A stretch of DNA of 64,000 nt from Balanoglossus misakiensis (lineage: Eukaryota > Hemichordata): the NCBI GenBank assembly GCA_040954595.2, contig CM082588.2, positions 1,860,001 through 1,924,000 of the forward strand. The letters are read 5' to 3'. This document shows positions 61,205 to 64,000 of this stretch, piece after piece. The notes under the pieces are model-generated. The model did no database searches and was not told the origin of the DNA. It saw nothing but the letters and a program-made list of their open reading frames with translations. Numbering within the stretch: the stretch's first letter is position 1; every line of letters starts with the position of its first letter. The translations under genes were made by a program, and so were the position numbers.

Positions 61205-63818
61205 AATTTTCGCGTCACTTGTCGCCCACACTCTAAACAGTCGTGCAGAAGTGAATGAATTGATGCAACTTCACATGCAAGCGTTATAGGCGTGCAGGTC
61301 TATCTTTCCCGCGGGAGATTCGACGCCTACAAAATATGCCATTCAGGGGGGGGGGGATACAACGCTATTACGAGGTTCCCATTAAAACGATTGAGCTGAT
61401 GGTTATTATCCCCAATCCAAAATATGAATATCTTACATTAGCGACGTTGATATCAATACATTTCGCGGAACAGAGTTAGACAATGACATAAAAGGTACAT
61501 GATGTAATCAACTTACTTAAAAGAAATGTTTTGCATTACTCGAATACTCTGATCTCTTTGTCGCGTTTCACTCCTAAGCAAGCCTAGACATCCGTTCGAG
61601 CAATTCTGCCGTAAGTCATCCAACAAAGACTTTCTCTGCAAAAACAGATTCGATTTTCCCACAACACTTAATCTTTTGAAATGTTTGTACGAGCAAACAC
61701 AATTGTAACTTCAGCCGTATCTATGGCAGCAACACACAGCATGTTTGGAAGTAAACTTTGCCAGAAGCTACTGTAGTTCCATAAATATCAAACATCAGAA
61801 GCCAAGCAACAGATACCAACGAGAGAAATTACATTCCCATCAGGCTGAACATGCTGAACTAGAATTCATTTGTCTCCATTGATAGAAAAAGCCAACATCT
61901 TTCAGTTCTTAGTAAAATGCAAGGTTATGGGAGGGCTACATCGGGTATCAGGACGGTTATATTTTCCCACCTACCGGTGGAACTTCACAGAAAGTTTCAC
62001 ATTTGTCTTTGAACCATTCAGAGAATAGTTTTGCACTGTGACCAGACTGAGAGATTGGAAATTCAGTCGAGTGCGGGCGCCCAACATTCTGCGACCCGAG
62101 CAAGTTGTGGAGGTCGGGCAGTGCCCGCACACGACTGTCGTGCCCTATTTATAGGAGGGTTGAACACATTTAGTGCACGTCCACGTCAAGCCTGATATAG
62201 CGGGATGATTTATCTGCGAAACACGATACAATATTTAAAAAAATATAGATGCAATGAACTCTCAATAAAACGTTAAACGGACGCGAAACGTTTGATAAAA
62301 GTTCGCATGACTCTAACACCAATTGCCTTCCCTGTACTATAAATACCATGCAATCATGTCTAAGAACAAGAAACGATCAACCAAATTCACCCTTGACACG
62401 AATCAGTTTTGCTGAAACCATCCAATGCACTTATCTGCACACAGTTTTATGGATCTCCAGTTACAGCCTCGTCAAAACTAATGGGGAGGTTATGAGAGGG
62501 CGGTCGTTTATCAGTCTTTTATGCGAAGCAAACGAACGTAAAGTTCAAAATACAGCTTATCGGGCTAAAAGAGCGTCGTTCACTCTGAATAGCCAGTGTC
62601 AAATAACAGTGTCTTTGAGAGGCTCGAAGACTGGGGAACCAAGTCGCCCAAATTATCATGCATGGCCGAGACATGAAACGAATAAAAGACAATTACAATA
62701 GATATAAACCACTACTGTTATAAAGATTGACCCAAAGTGACCAAATGATGTTGCTTTTATAACACACACACAGACACCATCTGTCTTCTGGTGACCTCAT
62801 GGCCGAGGAAAGTGCTTGGCTGTTGACTTCCTTATCTAATTTGATTACCATTAATTCACGCAATCTGACAGCTGGCGATTGCTTTTGAATAGTTTACAGT
62901 TGTTTGGAAGAGTATGCAATGGGTGTGGGTGACGTAACGCCGAATGCATAATTATGGTGATGTTTTAAACAACTGCTCTCAAAATAATTTGTCGGCTGAA
63001 GATAGTTAATTGTATTAAGGATAGGGTTTCCTCTTTGTTGTGCTTATATGGCTTCGGACACACGACATGCAACACTTGTCAGATACATTTGTCGTTTGTG
63101 TTTGGGGTTGTTTCTCGCGGATACAATTACAGCGAGTCATCGGATCAGCATCAGGGTCGACCAATATCAAGTTTTATATCATTTAATACTACAGTAATTA
63201 GCGGTTTATTGCAAAATCCACTTTAAATAGCTGGTCGATTGCAGCCATTGTCACATGTACGTTCATCTCTCCGCGCTGTGACATTTAACCCCACAGGGAG
63301 GGCCGCGCGATGCCAGCGCGCGACTGATTCATATGGATTGCGTTAATTTGAACCGTACCATTATCAGACCCAGTGCGAAAGCAAACCACGGAACGTTGCG
63401 GGTTTAACAAGAAACGGTAAAATACGAAATCAACAGTTCGCCAGGCTGCTAAAGAGTTCGCGAAAATTTAACACCCGTACTAATCATTTCTATAACGTCA
63501 GCCACAATTGAGATTCCAACATCGGACCAGAATAATCACCGCAGATTTGTGGATATGCACAATCGTCGAGCAGTGATCGGCCTATTCATTGTGTGAAGCA
63601 CACAAAACCATTCGAAGTGTGCTTTGCATATGAATACTGCAAGGCTCTGGGTCAAACAGTGGACAATAATTATAGGTAATACACAAAAGCAGCTGTATAC
63701 TGGCGTATGACGATCCAACATGGGCGTAGATGAGTGACTGGCGATCGTAAACACCCTCCAAAAAGACAACTCGCATGGGGATATGTACGAGAGACTTCAA
63801 CTTGCGGTAACGTCCATT
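61205..63818. other. Intergenic region between divergent lectin and Ig-protein genes
   Basis: About 2.6 kb upstream of both genes. Notable are a poly-G run near 61347, an 8-bp inverted repeat GTGCGGGC/GCCCGCAC near 62073 and 62122, a TATTTATAGG box near 62146 and the CG-rich GCCGCGCGATGCCAGCGCGC near 63303. No recognisable coding sequence. Confidence 0.45.
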
Positions 63819-64000
63819 ATGGTACGAAATGTGTTGCTTAGGTTTTGTATATTCTGGAGCGCTTTGACGATCTCGCTGGTGACGGCCAACAGACCCGAGT
63901 ATGTGGTGGAGCCGAACAGTACAGTGGTGACAGAAGGGCGGACAGCCATATTGGCCTGCTCGGTGGCCAATCTGGGCAACAGGTACTTTATAATGTGGTT
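63819..64000 (+). CDS. Immunoglobulin-superfamily protein, first exon only (runs off window)
   Basis: ATG at 63819 opens a frame with a basic then hydrophobic signal peptide (RFCIFWSALTISLVTA) followed by the start of an Ig domain: EPNSTVVTEGRTAILACSV with the B-strand Cys, then RYFIMW with the C-strand Trp, 15 residues on. That Cys-to-Trp spacing is typical of Ig V or I-set domains and resembles nephrin/Kirrel-type cell adhesion proteins. A possible donor (CAACAG then GTACTT) lies near 63980, so the exon may end before the Trp. Only about 60 residues are visible, so the family member cannot be named. Confidence 0.65.
   Translation, partial: MVRNVLLRFCIFWSALTISLVTANRPEYVVEPNSTVVTEGRTAILACSVANLGNRYFIMW

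Noticed and set aside
62348-62701. 117-codon plus-strand open frame
   Set aside because: Resembles no family, no neighbouring exons in frame and no upstream signals.

Overview
The window is animal (metazoan) nuclear DNA. Its genes are split into many short exons with GT-AG introns, and it carries microsatellites, minisatellites and dispersed repeats. Every recognisable protein is a bilaterian family member. The gene set (NOX2-type oxidase, FSP1/AIFM2, P-glycoprotein, SLC22 pair, membrane aminopeptidase P, PGGHG, Mis18, MTRES1) and compact introns suggest an invertebrate deuterostome such as a hemichordate or amphioxus. The species cannot be fixed from sequence alone. I joined exons by hand using splice sites and reading phase; every complete multi-exon model closes in frame from ATG to stop.

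Layout: 82-1645 (+) is the last six exons of a NOX2-like NADPH oxidase. 3414-6034 (+) is FSP1/AIFM2. 8246-22256 (-) is a full ABCB1-type transporter with several optional micro-exons. 22257-29409 is intergenic and contains a foldback palindrome. 29410-33018 (-) and 34951-37927 (+) are two SLC22 transporters arranged head to head with matching intron phases. 39029-44539 (-) is an XPNPEP2-like aminopeptidase P whose active site looks damaged. 45679-49651 (-) is a PGGHG-like GH65 glucosidase with two equal-length alternative exons. 51716-55420 (+) is an orphan protein with degenerate cyclic-nucleotide-binding folds. 56228-57711 (-) is a Mis18 protein, divergent from MTRES1 at 58152-59163 (+). 59486-61204 (-) is a secreted C-type lectin with a mucin stalk and a PAN-like tail. 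63819-64000 (+) is the first exon of an immunoglobulin-superfamily protein running off the window.

These genes do not form one pathway. Local associations worth noting are a superoxide producer next to a lipid-peroxidation suppressor, xenobiotic and organic-ion transporters close together, and three divergent gene pairs with shared upstream regions. The strongest hunt results are the mutually exclusive 210-nt exon pair in the GH65 gene, the predicted pseudo-aminopeptidase, the in-frame micro-exons of the ABC transporter, a short family of terminal-inverted-repeat elements found only in introns here, and a roughly 0.5-kb dispersed repeat that may supply a poly(A) signal to one SLC22 gene.
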